Assembly (NCBI RefSeq): GCF_041435115.1
Contig: NZ_CP108046.1
Span: 7,254,001 to 7,318,000 of the forward strand
Length of the DNA: 64,000 nucleotides
From: Streptomyces sp. NBC_00289
GTDB lineage: Bacteria; Actinomycetota; Actinomycetes; Streptomycetales; Streptomycetaceae
Reading direction: 5' to 3'
The translations under genes and the position numbers were made by a program. The notes under the pieces were generated by a model that did no database searches, was not told where the DNA came from, and worked only from the letters and a program-made list of their open reading frames with translations. Shown here in pieces: positions 37,500 through 45,920 of this stretch; the stretch's first letter is position 1, and every line of letters starts with the position of its first letter.

Positions 37500-38432
37500 A
37501 CCACGGACCGGGGCGGCTTTCCCGACCCGGCCCCGCCTCGGGGCGGCCGGGCCCGGAGCGGAGCACCGCGGGCTGCCCCGCTTACGCAGGGTCGGCGGGG
37601 GCCGCCGGGGCCGCGGTGCCTGCCGGGCCTGCTCGGCCCGCAGGATTCCGAGTCGGGCCGGGTCGGCCGGGTCGTTCCGGGGCGACGCAGGGCAGGCGGG
37701 GCCTACCAGGCGCCGTGGTGCCTGCCGGGCCTGGTAGGCCCGCAGGATTCCGGGTCGGCCTGAGTCGGCCTGAGTCGGCTCGGGTCGGCTCGGGTCGGCT
37801 CGGGTCGGCCCGGGTCGGCCCGGGTCGTTCTGGGGCGTGGCCGTGGTCGGCAGCCTGGGGCAGCGCCGGGCCGGGCAGGCTTCGGCGCGTTGCGGGTGCG
37901 GGCGGTTGGTCGTCGGCGGGGCGGTGCCCCGCTTGCGCCGTGACTGCCGTGCCCGCAGAAGCTGTCGTGTCCATAGGGCCCTGACTCGGCCCGGGTCCGT
38001 CCGTGGCGTGGTCGGCAGCCCGGGACGGGCGGTCGTCGGCGCGTTGCGGTGCGGGCGGCTGCCGCGCCTGCGCTGTGCCTGCCGTGCCCACAGGCCCGCG
38101 GCGTTGCCGGGCCGGCAGCATCCGGGTCGGTCCGTGACGTGGTCCTGGTCGGCAGTGTGGTGGTGGCGCCGGGCCGGGCGGTCGTCGGCGCGTTGCGGGT
38201 GCGGCGGCTCCGGCGCTTGCCCTGTGCCTGCCGGGCCCGCAGGGGCCGTCGTGCCCGCACGGCCGGGTCGGGCCGGGGTGTGGCTGAGGCGGCGGCACGG
38301 CGGAGTCCGTGGGGAGGATCCGCCGTGCCTGCGTGGCGGCGGGGGGTCAGGCTGCCGGGCAGGTGTGGCTGAGGCGGTGGCACGGCGGTGTCCGTGGGGA
38401 GGATCCGCCGTGCCTGCGTGGCGGCGGGGGGG
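37500..38432. repeat. 0.9-kb gene-less minisatellite tract
   Basis: No credible gene. Several repeat families are nested here: a 10-mer family (CTCGGGTCGG and GCCCGGGTCGG variants) at about 37740-37830; a unit with CCTGCCGGGCCTG at 37615 and 37717 (about 102 bp apart); and a unit beginning GGCGCGTTGCGG at 37884, 38038 and 38187 (154 and 149 bp apart). Long low-complexity reading frames (Pro/Arg/Ala) exist on both strands but differ by indels between repeats, which argues against coding. Confidence 0.75.
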
Positions 38433-38447
38433 TCAGGCTGCCGGGCG
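38278..38447. repeat. 85-bp tandem duplication that includes a gene's last codons
   Basis: Copy 1 at 38278-38362 and copy 2 from 38363 share nearly all bases, including GGATCCGCCGTGCCTGCGTGG. Copy 2 carries the stop and last codons (PAA-stop) of the flavin oxidoreductase, so copy 1 is a duplicate of its 3' end and downstream region. Confidence 0.85.
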
Positions 38448-39800
38448 GAGGGTGCGGGGTGGGTCGGCTGTGTGGAGGGGGCCGGTGGCGCGCAGGTCCG
38501 TCAGGATGGCGGATGCGGCGCGGTGGCCCGAGTGCAGCGCGCCCTGGACCGTGCTGGTGTCCCGGTGGTCGCCGCACACGTACAGGCCCGCCAGCAGGCG
38601 TACCGGGCGGCGCAGGTCGTGCGGTGGGCGCATCGCCGGTACGGCCTCGGCGGTGTGGTGCACGGCGAGCGTCTCCCAGGACGCGGTCGGGGTGCCGTAG
38701 AGCCGGGACAGGTGTGAGCGTACGGCGGTGTCGACGTCGGGCGGTGGCGGCCCCAGGACCGTCGAGGAGACGAGGGTGCGGCCCGCGGGAGCCCGGCTCG
38801 GGTCCACCTCGCTGACCACCGCGGTGTGCGCGACCGGGCCGCCGCGGTCCGCGTCGAGCAGCAGAAAGGCCCCGGTCGCCGGCGGCTCGTTCGTCGTGTG
38901 GTGCACCACCGTCACCGGGTGGAAGTCGGGTACCCGCAGGCCGGGGAGCAGGTCGGCGGCGGCCCGCGCGTCCGTCGCGACGAGCACCGCCCGGCACTGG
39001 ATCTCCCCGTGCTCGGCGGTGGTCACCGAGGTCGTGGAGACGGCGGTCACCCGCACGCCGGTGTGCACGGTGTCCGGCGGCAGCCCCTGCCCGAGCAGCT
39101 CCGGCAGCGCCTCGGCGCCGCCCTCCGGCACGCACAGCCGCCCTCTGGCGAAGGCATGCAGCGCGAGGTCCGCGCACCGGCTGGACGTGGTCAGCTCGGG
39201 GTCGCACAGCAGCGCGGCCAGCAGGGGCCGCAGGAAGCCGTCGACCGTGCGGGCCGGGGCACCTCGGGCGGCGAGGGCCTGGCCGGCGGGCAGTTCGGGG
39301 CGGGCCAGCAGCCGTTCGACGGGCGTGCCCGCGATCCGGGTGAGCGCCGCGCCGAGGCGGGCCTGGTCGACGGGCGTGCCCAGCGGGGCGCCCGCGCGGA
39401 CCCGGGGCGCGGACGGGCCGCGGGGGGCGCTCCGGGGGGCGCTTGCCAGGGCGCGCACCGCATGGAGTGCGCCCCTCGCGCCCCCCGTGTTCGCCGGGGC
39501 GCCCGCACGGTGGTGCCGTCCGTCGGCGTGCAGCAGAACACCGGGTGCGAAGGGACGCAGCACGAGCGCGTCGAGCCCCGGAGTCCGGCCCAGTTCGGGA
39601 TACGCGGTGGACAGCAGCTGCCCGATCCGGTCGAGCCGGAAGCCGTCCACCTTCTCCGTCGTCATACGGCCGCCCACCCAGGGGGCGGCATCGAGGACCA
39701 CGGTCCTCACTCCTGCGCTGGTCAACCGGTGCGCGGCCGAGAGTCCGGCGACCCCGGCTCCCACCACCACAACGTCAGCCTGGTACGCGGGCTCAAGCAC
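38433..39800 (-). CDS. FAD-dependent amine oxidase/desaturase-like protein
   Basis: A 455-aa flavoprotein. The N-terminal FAD motif is VVVGAGVAGLSAAHRL followed by GGRMTTEK, as in amine oxidases, phytoene desaturases and protoporphyrinogen oxidases. The C-terminal flavin segment is LYVCGDHRDTSTVQGALHSG. A region near residues 105-145 is Ala/Pro-rich and probably a loop. The substrate is unknown and no carotenoid or heme genes adjoin it. GTG 39800 is chosen because GAGGAGGGG lies before it. Its end falls in an 85-bp tandem duplication. Confidence 0.87.
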   Translation of the reverse strand: MLEPAYQADVVVVGAGVAGLSAAHRLTSAGVRTVVLDAAPWVGGRMTTEKVDGFRLDRIGQLLSTAYPELGRTPGLDALVLRPFAPGVLLHADGRHHRAGAPANTGGARGALHAVRALASAPRSAPRGPSAPRVRAGAPLGTPVDQARLGAALTRIAGTPVERLLARPELPAGQALAARGAPARTVDGFLRPLLAALLCDPELTTSSRCADLALHAFARGRLCVPEGGAEALPELLGQGLPPDTVHTGVRVTAVSTTSVTTAEHGEIQCRAVLVATDARAAADLLPGLRVPDFHPVTVVHHTTNEPPATGAFLLLDADRGGPVAHTAVVSEVDPSRAPAGRTLVSSTVLGPPPPDVDTAVRSHLSRLYGTPTASWETLAVHHTAEAVPAMRPPHDLRRPVRLLAGLYVCGDHRDTSTVQGALHSGHRAASAILTDLRATGPLHTADPPRTLRPAA

Positions 39801-39990
39801 GTGCCCCTCCTCGAGGTTGCGCGGCCGGCGGGAGCGTACTGCTCCCAACTGGCTCCGGGAATACCCGAGTTCGGGTCGAGGTTAGGGCCGCGACCGGCCC
39901 GGGGGAGTCGCGCATGCACAGGGCACGGACGCACGGCGGTCGCATGCGGCCCCAGACGGTCGCACACGGCCGCGAGGCGGGGCGCGGCGG

Positions 39991-40887
39991 TCACAGAGCA
40001 GCCCTGATCGCCCCCTCGATCTCCGGGAACGCAAAGGTGAACCCCGACTCCAGCAGCCGCATCGGCAGCACCCGTTGGCTGCCCAGAACGTCCCCGGCCA
40101 TCTCGCCCAGCGCGGCCCGCAGCACGGGCGCGGGGACCGTGAACGCCGTCGGCCTGCGCAGCACGCGTCCCATCGCCTCGGTGATCTCACGGTTCGTCAG
40201 CGGCTGCGGCGCGGTCAGGTTGAACGGCCCGGACAGACCGTCGGTGTCGATGAGATGGCGGATCGCGGCCACCTCGTCGTGCAGTGAGACGAACGACCAG
40301 TACTGCCGCCCGTCGCCCATGCGTCCGCCCAGTCCGGCCTTCACGAGGGGGAACAGCCGTCCCCACGCCCCGCCCTCGCGGGCAACCACCAGCCCGGTGC
40401 GCGCGAACGCCGTCCGTACGCCCGCCTTCCGCGCGGGCGCCGCGGCAGCCTCCCACTCCACGCACACCGTGGGCAGGAAGCCGTCCCCGGGTGGCGCGTC
40501 CTCGTCCACGGCCCGGTCGCCGGTCTCCCCGTAGATGCCGATCGCGCTGCCGTTCACGAAGACGCGCGGCGGGACGTCGAGGGAGGCCACGGCCTCGGCG
40601 AGGGTCGCCGTACCGAGCACCCGGCTGCTGCGGATCCGCGCCTTGTACGCGTCCGTCCAGCGGCGCGAGCCGACCCCCGCCCCGGCCAGGTTGACCACGG
40701 CGTCGCAGCCGGCAAGCCCGGCCGTGTCGACATATCGGCGTTCCGGGTCCCAGCGGACCTCGTCCTCGGCCCGGGGCGCACGGCGCACCAGGCGCACCAC
40801 CGCGTGCCCGTCGGCCGTCAGGGACCGGACCAGCGCGCCGCCGATGAGACCAGACGCACCGGCCACCGCGATTCGGGAACGTTCCAT
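39991..40887 (-). CDS. TIGR01777-family NAD-dependent epimerase-like protein
   Basis: A 298-aa extended SDR of the TIGR01777 (SDR39U1/YfcH-like) type. It has AGASGLIGGALVRSL (nucleotide site), NLAGAGVGSRRWT, a VFVNGSAIGIYG segment and the C-terminal DUF1731 domain with FTFAFPEIEGAI. The family has no established substrate and lacks the usual Tyr-Lys pair in part of its members. ATG 40887 begins MERSRIAVAG. It diverges from the GNAT gene by 72 bases. Confidence 0.92.
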   Translation of the reverse strand: MERSRIAVAGASGLIGGALVRSLTADGHAVVRLVRRAPRAEDEVRWDPERRYVDTAGLAGCDAVVNLAGAGVGSRRWTDAYKARIRSSRVLGTATLAEAVASLDVPPRVFVNGSAIGIYGETGDRAVDEDAPPGDGFLPTVCVEWEAAAAPARKAGVRTAFARTGLVVAREGGAWGRLFPLVKAGLGGRMGDGRQYWSFVSLHDEVAAIRHLIDTDGLSGPFNLTAPQPLTNREITEAMGRVLRRPTAFTVPAPVLRAALGEMAGDVLGSQRVLPMRLLESGFTFAFPEIEGAIRAAL

Positions 40888-40959
40888 GACTCCATCCTGC
40901 CCGGTTGCCACGGAAAACCCCATGCGGGACCCTCACGTCCCCGCCGTAGGCTGGCCGCC

Positions 40960-41448
40960 ATGCCGGTTCCGTACATACGTCACGCCACCCCTGAGGACGA
41001 GGAGACGCTCGGTCGCCTCGACCGCGCCACGTGGTCCACCCTGCACTCCGTCCAGCCGCCTCCCCGGCCGCCGTACCCGCCCTTCTACACCGAGCGGTTC
41101 GGGCCGCGGGACCACCTCGTCGCCGAGCTGGGCGGCGAGGTCGTCGGGTATCTCCGGCTGGGCTTCCCGACGTCCCTGGCGTGCAACGCCCACGTCCGGC
41201 AGGTCCAGGGTCTCGCCGTCTCCGACGAGGCGCGCGGCGCCGGGGTGGGGCGCGAACTGGTGCGGGCCGCGGTGCGGGAGGCCACGCGGCTGGGGGCCCG
41301 GCGCCTCACCCTGCGCGTCCTGGGCCACAACACCGCCGCCCGCAAGCTCTACGAGTCCGAGGGGTTCGTGGTGGAGGGCGTCCTGCCCGAGGAGTTCCTG
41401 CTGGACGGCGAGTACGTCGACGACGTGCTCATGGGACGCGCCCTCTGA
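40960..41448 (+). CDS. GNAT-family N-acetyltransferase
   Basis: A 162-aa acetyl-CoA-dependent acetyltransferase. The acetyl-CoA loop is VSDEARGAGVGRELV, followed by ARRLTLRVLGHNTAARKLYESEGF, a standard motif A/B arrangement. Substrate is unknown. ATG 40960 (MPVPYIRHATPED) begins the fold. The last four codons and the stop lie inside a perfect 48-bp palindrome that probably terminates transcription. Confidence 0.9.
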   Translation: MPVPYIRHATPEDEETLGRLDRATWSTLHSVQPPPRPPYPPFYTERFGPRDHLVAELGGEVVGYLRLGFPTSLACNAHVRQVQGLAVSDEARGAGVGRELVRAAVREATRLGARRLTLRVLGHNTAARKLYESEGFVVEGVLPEEFLLDGEYVDDVLMGRAL

Positions 41449-41668
41449 CCTGGTCGGCCGCGGCCGACCAGGTCAGAGGGCGCGATCTGCGCACGACCGG
41501 CCGCAGCGCGGCCCCCACCGCCACGGCCGCCGCCGCCACGAAACCGGCGAGCACCCGGCCGCGCCCGCCGGATTCGCCCGCGGGCGCGGCGGCGAGGGCC
41601 GACGGGGAGAGCGGCGCGAGGACGGCGGCGGCCCGTCGGAACACCTGGGCCACGGAGATCACCCGCAC
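41429..41668 (-). CDS. possible small membrane protein after the MarP-like gene
   Basis: A 79-codon minus-strand frame starting with GTG at 41668, 11 bases after the MarP-like stop. It encodes a signal-like stretch, a membrane helix (VLAGFVAAAAVAVGAAL) and a basic end that runs through the 48-bp palindrome and overlaps the GNAT 3' end by 20 bases. Codon bias fits coding, but there is no recognised family and the ribosome site is weak, so it may be spurious. Confidence 0.4.
   Translation of the reverse strand: MRVISVAQVFRRAAAVLAPLSPSALAAAPAGESGGRGRVLAGFVAAAAVAVGAALRPVVRRSRPLTWSAAADQVRGRVP
41437..41484. terminator. perfect 48-bp palindrome overlapping the GNAT stop
   Basis: Two 24-base arms, exactly complementary with no loop, centred between 41460 and 41461 (centre GGCCG|CGGCC). 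It includes the GNAT stop at 41446-41448. It should act as a bidirectional terminator; an uninterrupted palindrome of this length is also a possible cruciform or recombination hot spot. Confidence 0.85.
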
Positions 41669-41679
41669 GCCGGTCCCGC

Positions 41680-42864
41680 TCAGGACGTGACCAGGTCACC
41701 CGTGTTCACCGGGGCCGTCGCGTCCGCCGCCCGCCGGGCGTCGGGGGCGACCTCGGCCGCCGTCAGGACGTAGCCGGTCTCGTCGTCGGAGGTGGAGCGG
41801 GCGAAGACGACGCCGTAGACCCTGCCGTCGGTGGTCAGCAGGGGGCCGCCGGAGTTGCCGGGGCGGACGGTGGACCGGATCGAGTAGATCTCGCGGGTGA
41901 CCATCGCGTTGTTGTAGATGTTCTGCCCCTTGGCCCGGATCCGGCCCGCGACCGTCGCCGCCTGCAGATTCAGGTCGCCGTCCTGCGGATACCCCGCGAC
42001 GACCGCGGAGTCGCCGCGCTCGGCCTTGCCGTCGAAGCGCAGCACGGGCGCCCGCAGGTCCGGGACGTACAGCACCGCCACGTCCTTGTCGGGGTCGAAG
42101 AGCACCACCCGCGCCTCGTACGACCGCCCGACGCCCCCGATCCGCACGTTCGGCCGGTCGATGCCGGCCACCACGTGCGCGTTGGTCATCACGTGCCGGT
42201 CCGCGTACACGAAGCCGCTGCCCTCGCGGCCCTGGTCGCCGGAGACCCCCTCGATCTTCACCGTGCTGGTCTTGGCGGCGTTCGTGGCACTCGCCGTGAC
42301 GCTGTCGCCGGTGGGCTTGGCGACCTCGGCCGTCGACTCGTTCTCGAACGGGTTGAAGACCTGCGGGAAACCCGCCTCGGTGAGCGCGGACGTGGCTCGG
42401 GAGAACCAGGTGGGCGTCGTGTCCGGCATGGTGTCCTGCACCGCGCCCAGCAGCACGGAGTCCCGGATGGCCGTGGTGACCAGCGGGGACGAGGACACGC
42501 CCAGCACGCTCGCGGCCACCCAGGCCACGATCAGCACGGCCACCGAGTTCGCGGCGGCCCCGCCCACGCCGTCGGCCACCCTGAGCGGTCCGCCGTCCAG
42601 TTCGCGCCGCAGCTTCAGGGCCAGCCGCCCCGCCAGCTCGTGCCCGACCACGCCCGGCACCAGCACGGTCAGCACCGCCGTCACCGTGGCCGCGGTGGTC
42701 CCCGGCGTGGCCAGGTCCATCATCCAGGGCAGCACCCACACGCCGACGACCGCGCCGCCCACGAACCCGGCCAGCGAGACACAGCCGGCCACCAGCCCAC
42801 GCCGGTAGCCGGAAGCCGCGTAGGCCAGGACGGCCAGCAACAGCAGGATGTCGAGCAGGTCCAC
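41680..42864 (-). CDS. MarP-like membrane serine protease
   Basis: A 394-aa protease with four N-terminal transmembrane helices of the CvpA type (about 1-125) and an extracytoplasmic trypsin-like domain (about 200-385). The catalytic triad is visible as His in TNAHVVAG, Asp in PDKDVAVLYV and Ser in RPGNSGGPL. In Mycobacterium, MarP is needed for acid and oxidative stress resistance and cleaves a peptidoglycan hydrolase. A PGRP-type amidase is encoded next door on the other strand, a possible target (inference). GTG 42864 starts MDLLDILLLLAVLAY. Confidence 0.93.
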   Translation of the reverse strand: MDLLDILLLLAVLAYAASGYRRGLVAGCVSLAGFVGGAVVGVWVLPWMMDLATPGTTAATVTAVLTVLVPGVVGHELAGRLALKLRRELDGGPLRVADGVGGAAANSVAVLIVAWVAASVLGVSSSPLVTTAIRDSVLLGAVQDTMPDTTPTWFSRATSALTEAGFPQVFNPFENESTAEVAKPTGDSVTASATNAAKTSTVKIEGVSGDQGREGSGFVYADRHVMTNAHVVAGIDRPNVRIGGVGRSYEARVVLFDPDKDVAVLYVPDLRAPVLRFDGKAERGDSAVVAGYPQDGDLNLQAATVAGRIRAKGQNIYNNAMVTREIYSIRSTVRPGNSGGPLLTTDGRVYGVVFARSTSDDETGYVLTAAEVAPDARRAADATAPVNTGDLVTS

Positions 42865-43065
42865 GGAGCCGCCTTTCTCTCGGACCCCTCAGGGGGCGTC
42901 TCCTAGTACGCGCCGGACGGGCCCAGTGATCAGCCAACCGCGCGCGGCCCCCGGAACCGGCCACACGTGCGTCCACCCGGGAAAACGTCGTGGACCAGGA
43001 CGATGGTTCCACCGGGTGGCACAGCCCACATCGCGGACGGAGCGGATCAGGCCGACAGTGGGTCC

Positions 43066-43872
43066 ATGCGTGTCTTCCGAAGAGCGCGGGGGGCGCGGAA
43101 ACGGCGGGCGGTACGAATACCCGGCGCCGTGGTCGTGCTGCTGGCCTGTCTGCCCGTGATCGCCGCCGTGGGCGCGCTCGCCCTGTCCGCGAGCGACGCC
43201 GACCGAGACGGTGAGGCGGCGGCGCGGCAGGCCGTCGCGGCCCGGCCCGAAAGCCGGCACACCGCGGCCAGACCGCGGATCGTGCCGCGGTCGGCCTGGG
43301 CCGGCGACGACGCCCGCGACCGGCCGCCCCCGCGCTACGACGACAAGGTCGTCGCCGTCTTCGTCCACCACACCGACTCGCCCAACGGCTACGCCTGCGC
43401 CGACGTGCCCCGCATCATCCGCTACCTCGCGGCGGGCCAGACCGGCGCCCGCCAGTGGGACGACATCGGCTACAACTTCCTCGTCGACCGCTGCGGCACC
43501 ATCTACGAGGGCCGTGCGGGCGGCATCGACCGCCCCGTCACGGGAGCCCACACACAGGGCTTCAACCACCGCACGTCGGGCATCGCAGCCCTGGGCACCT
43601 TCACGGCCGGAGTGCCCGTGCCCCGGGCCATGACCGACGCGATCGCCGCGCTGGCCGCCTGGAAACTGGGCCTGACGGGCGTCGACCCGCGCTCCCGGGT
43701 GAAGCTGGTCTCCAGCAACAGTCACAGCCGGTTCGCGTCCGGTACCTCCGCCACCCTGCCCACCCTCGCGGGCCACGACGACGGCTACATGACCAGCTGC
43801 CCCGGCGCGGCCCTCAGCGCCCGGCTGCCGGAGATCAGGGAGCGGGCGGCGCGGCTCCAGGGCCGAAGATGA
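43066..43872 (+). CDS. PGRP-type N-acetylmuramoyl-L-alanine amidase
   Basis: A 268-aa exported cell-wall hydrolase. A basic N-terminus and membrane helix (about 18-40) serve as signal or anchor. The amidase domain (about 70-262) carries the zinc ligands in VAVFVHHTDS and in GHDDGYMTSCPG, and the family segments DIGYNFLVDRCGTIYEGRAGG and HTQGFNHRTSG. It cleaves the amide between muramic acid and L-Ala. ATG 43066 is used. It diverges from the MarP-like protease gene. Confidence 0.93.
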   Translation: MRVFRRARGARKRRAVRIPGAVVVLLACLPVIAAVGALALSASDADRDGEAAARQAVAARPESRHTAARPRIVPRSAWAGDDARDRPPPRYDDKVVAVFVHHTDSPNGYACADVPRIIRYLAAGQTGARQWDDIGYNFLVDRCGTIYEGRAGGIDRPVTGAHTQGFNHRTSGIAALGTFTAGVPVPRAMTDAIAALAAWKLGLTGVDPRSRVKLVSSNSHSRFASGTSATLPTLAGHDDGYMTSCPGAALSARLPEIRERAARLQGRR

Positions 43873-44027
43873 GCCGACGGGGCGTACGGCCGCGCGGGCG
43901 GGGGCCCGCCCGTGCTCGGCCCGGGCCCCCGGCCGGCAGGTCCACAGGAACGCCACAGCCGGTACGCAGACCACTCAGATCCCCGCGATCTACGGTCGTC
44001 ACCAGAAGCCGACCGGAGGTGGGGATC

Positions 44028-44258
44028 ATGAGCAGCAGTCGTAACGAGTCCACGCAACGGACCGCGGGCTGGAGCAGGGCCGTACGCGGCCCCTGGACGG
44101 TGGTCTGCGCCGTCGCGACGGTCATTCTGGGCCCGGCCGCCGTCACGGCGTCCGCACTGGACCAGGCCAACGCGGCACCGCTGCACCACGCGGTGAAGGC
44201 CGACCAGAAGCAGGCGTACATCCCGACGGACCCGAGCCGCCGACGGGCCGCGGCCTGA
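44028..44258 (+). CDS. small exported or membrane protein
   Basis: A 76-aa protein with a basic/polar N-terminus, one hydrophobic segment (about 20-43, GPWTVVCAVATVILGPAAV) and a polar C-terminus with QKQAYIPTDPSRRR. No family recognised. GGAGGTGGGG precedes the ATG at 44028. It lies 155 bases after the amidase gene. Confidence 0.7.
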   Translation: MSSSRNESTQRTAGWSRAVRGPWTVVCAVATVILGPAAVTASALDQANAAPLHHAVKADQKQAYIPTDPSRRRAAA

Positions 44259-44273
44259 CGCCCTTCGAGGGCG
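44259..44273. terminator. short hairpin between convergent genes
   Basis: CGCCCT-TCG-AGGGCG, a 6-bp stem immediately after the stop of the small membrane protein gene and 11 bases from the convergent DUF4240 stop. Weak. Confidence 0.4.
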
Positions 44274-44283
44274 CTGTGGTGAG

Positions 44284-44802
44284 TCAGGCTCTGAAGCGCT
44301 CCCACAGCTTGGGGAAGCGTTCCGCGAGTACGCGGTCGTGCTCGAAGTCGACGGGCGTGCCCTCCGGTTCGGTGGGCGGGGGGAGGATGCCGAGGTCGGG
44401 GGCGACGGTGCCGGTGAGCTGTTCGTAGGCCTCGTCGGCCGCGTAGCCGAGATCCTCGCCGTCGCCGTCGATCTCCTCGTCGAAGTCGTCCAGCAGGCCG
44501 GCGAGGGAGTCGGCGTCGTGCACGGCGGCCTCGTACACCTCCCGGCCCTGGCCGATCAGCCAGCACCGGAAGAAGTCGAAGGCGTCGTCGCTCGCTCCGT
44601 CCAGCAGGACCGCGGCGGCACCCCAAAGGTCCCAGGTGTAGGCGCGGTTGTAGCGGGCCTCGAAGTGACGGGCGAAGTCGAGGACCACCTCGGGGTCGAA
44701 CTGGAGCAGCCGGTCCACGAGGAGGTCGGCCTGGTCCTCCGGGTCGCCCCCGGCGGCATCGCGGGTGGCGTCCACCAGCTCCCAGAACTCCGTCTCGTCC
44801 AT
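44284..44802 (-). CDS. DUF4240 protein
   Basis: A 172-aa acidic cytosolic protein of DUF4240. It begins MDETEFWELVDATRDAAGG and contains WDLWGAAAVLLDGASDDAFDFFRCWLIGQGREVYE, the hallmark of the family. Function unknown; relatives are sometimes next to WYL regulators or immunity-type genes. It lies 56 bases downstream of the WYL regulator on the same strand. Confidence 0.9.
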   Translation of the reverse strand: MDETEFWELVDATRDAAGGDPEDQADLLVDRLLQFDPEVVLDFARHFEARYNRAYTWDLWGAAAVLLDGASDDAFDFFRCWLIGQGREVYEAAVHDADSLAGLLDDFDEEIDGDGEDLGYAADEAYEQLTGTVAPDLGILPPPTEPEGTPVDFEHDRVLAERFPKLWERFRA

Positions 44803-44858
44803 CACGGGACAAGCATCAGCCCTGGACGGGTGGGGCGCACGTGGAGTGCGGCGGATTG

Positions 44859-45833
44859 TTATGTCCCGTACAGCCCGGCCAGCCGCAGCGCGTCGCCCGC
44901 GAAGCGCGCCCGCAGCCGCTCCGGCGCCAGCACCTCCACCTCCGGTCCGAGCGCGGTGAGCTGGGTGTGGGCGACCTCCTCGGACTCCACCGCCAGGGTC
45001 ACCGTCACCCGCCCCTCGGCGTCCGGGTCGCCCGCGGACCCCAGCGCCTCCCGGGCGGTCGGTGGATCGACGGCGTACGGCAGTCTCCGCACCCCCTCCT
45101 TCGACAGTCGCACCTCGACCTCGGCCCGCAGGATCGAGCGCGCGAACTGCTCCGCCCGCTCCGCCCAGAAGTCCGGCAGGTCGAAGTCCTCCGCCCGTTC
45201 GAAGCGTTCCCCCGCCGCCTCCACCGCCGTGAACCGGTCGATGCGGTACACCCGGAAGGAACCACCGTCCGCCACCCGTGCGCACAGATACCAGACCCCG
45301 GCCTTCAGGACGAGACCGTACGGTTCGAGCTCGCGCCCCACCTCGGCCTCCCGGCTCCGGTAGCGCGCGGTGATCCGCCGGTCGTCCCACACCGCCTCCG
45401 CGACGGCGGGCAGCAGTCCGGGCGTCTCGGGCTCCTGGAACCAGCTCGGCGCGTCCAGGTGGAAGCGCTGGGCAGCCGTCCGGGAGGCGTCCCGCAGGGA
45501 GGGCAGCAGGGCCGCGGACACCTTGAGGCGGGCCGCGGAGGCGGTGTCCCCCAGCCCCATCTCGCGCAGCGCTCCCGGCACGCCGCTGAGGAACAGCGCC
45601 TCGGCCTCGCTCCGGGCGAGCCCGGTCAGCCGGGTGCGGTAGCCGCCGACGAGCCGGTACCCGCCGGCCCGCCCCCGGTCGGCGTACACCGGGATCCCCG
45701 CCTCCGACAGCGCCTGCGCGTCGCGCGTGACCGTCCGCTCGGACACCTCCAGCTCCCGCGCCAGCTCGGCGGCGGTCATGGAGGGCCGGGACTGGAGCAG
45801 CAGCACCATCTTGATCAGCCGGGCAGCACGCAT
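44859..45833 (-). CDS. WYL-domain transcriptional regulator (YafY type)
   Basis: A 324-aa regulator. The N-terminal winged helix (about 1-60) has RLIKMVLLLQSRPSMTAAELA and ERTVTRDAQALSEAG. The central WYL domain (about 135-210) includes YGLVLKAGVWYLCARV and FRVYRIDRF, followed by a C-terminal WCX-like extension. WYL proteins respond to nucleic-acid or nucleotide ligands and often control DNA repair or defence genes. The nearest candidate target is the DUF4240 gene downstream. Confidence 0.92.
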   Translation of the reverse strand: MRAARLIKMVLLLQSRPSMTAAELARELEVSERTVTRDAQALSEAGIPVYADRGRAGGYRLVGGYRTRLTGLARSEAEALFLSGVPGALREMGLGDTASAARLKVSAALLPSLRDASRTAAQRFHLDAPSWFQEPETPGLLPAVAEAVWDDRRITARYRSREAEVGRELEPYGLVLKAGVWYLCARVADGGSFRVYRIDRFTAVEAAGERFERAEDFDLPDFWAERAEQFARSILRAEVEVRLSKEGVRRLPYAVDPPTAREALGSAGDPDAEGRVTVTLAVESEEVAHTQLTALGPEVEVLAPERLRARFAGDALRLAGLYGT

Positions 45834-45861
45834 ACGGCCATGATGCCGGGGCCCACCGACA

Positions 45862-45895
45862 ACGAAGGGGCACGGCAGCCGCCGTACCCCTTCGT
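45862..45895 (-). terminator. terminator of aceE
   Basis: 9-bp stem (ACGAAGGGG), one mismatch, 5-bp inner stem (ACGGC) and a 4-base loop, 25 bases past the aceE stop. Confidence 0.8.
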
Positions 45896-45920
45896 GGAAC
45901 CCCTGGTCCCGCCGCAGGCC

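Noticed and set aside
37582..38383. Minus-strand Pro/Arg/Ala frames in the minisatellite tract that start with a repeated MPPPQPH.
   Set aside because: The repeats differ by indels that shift frame between copies; the start is simply part of the repeat.
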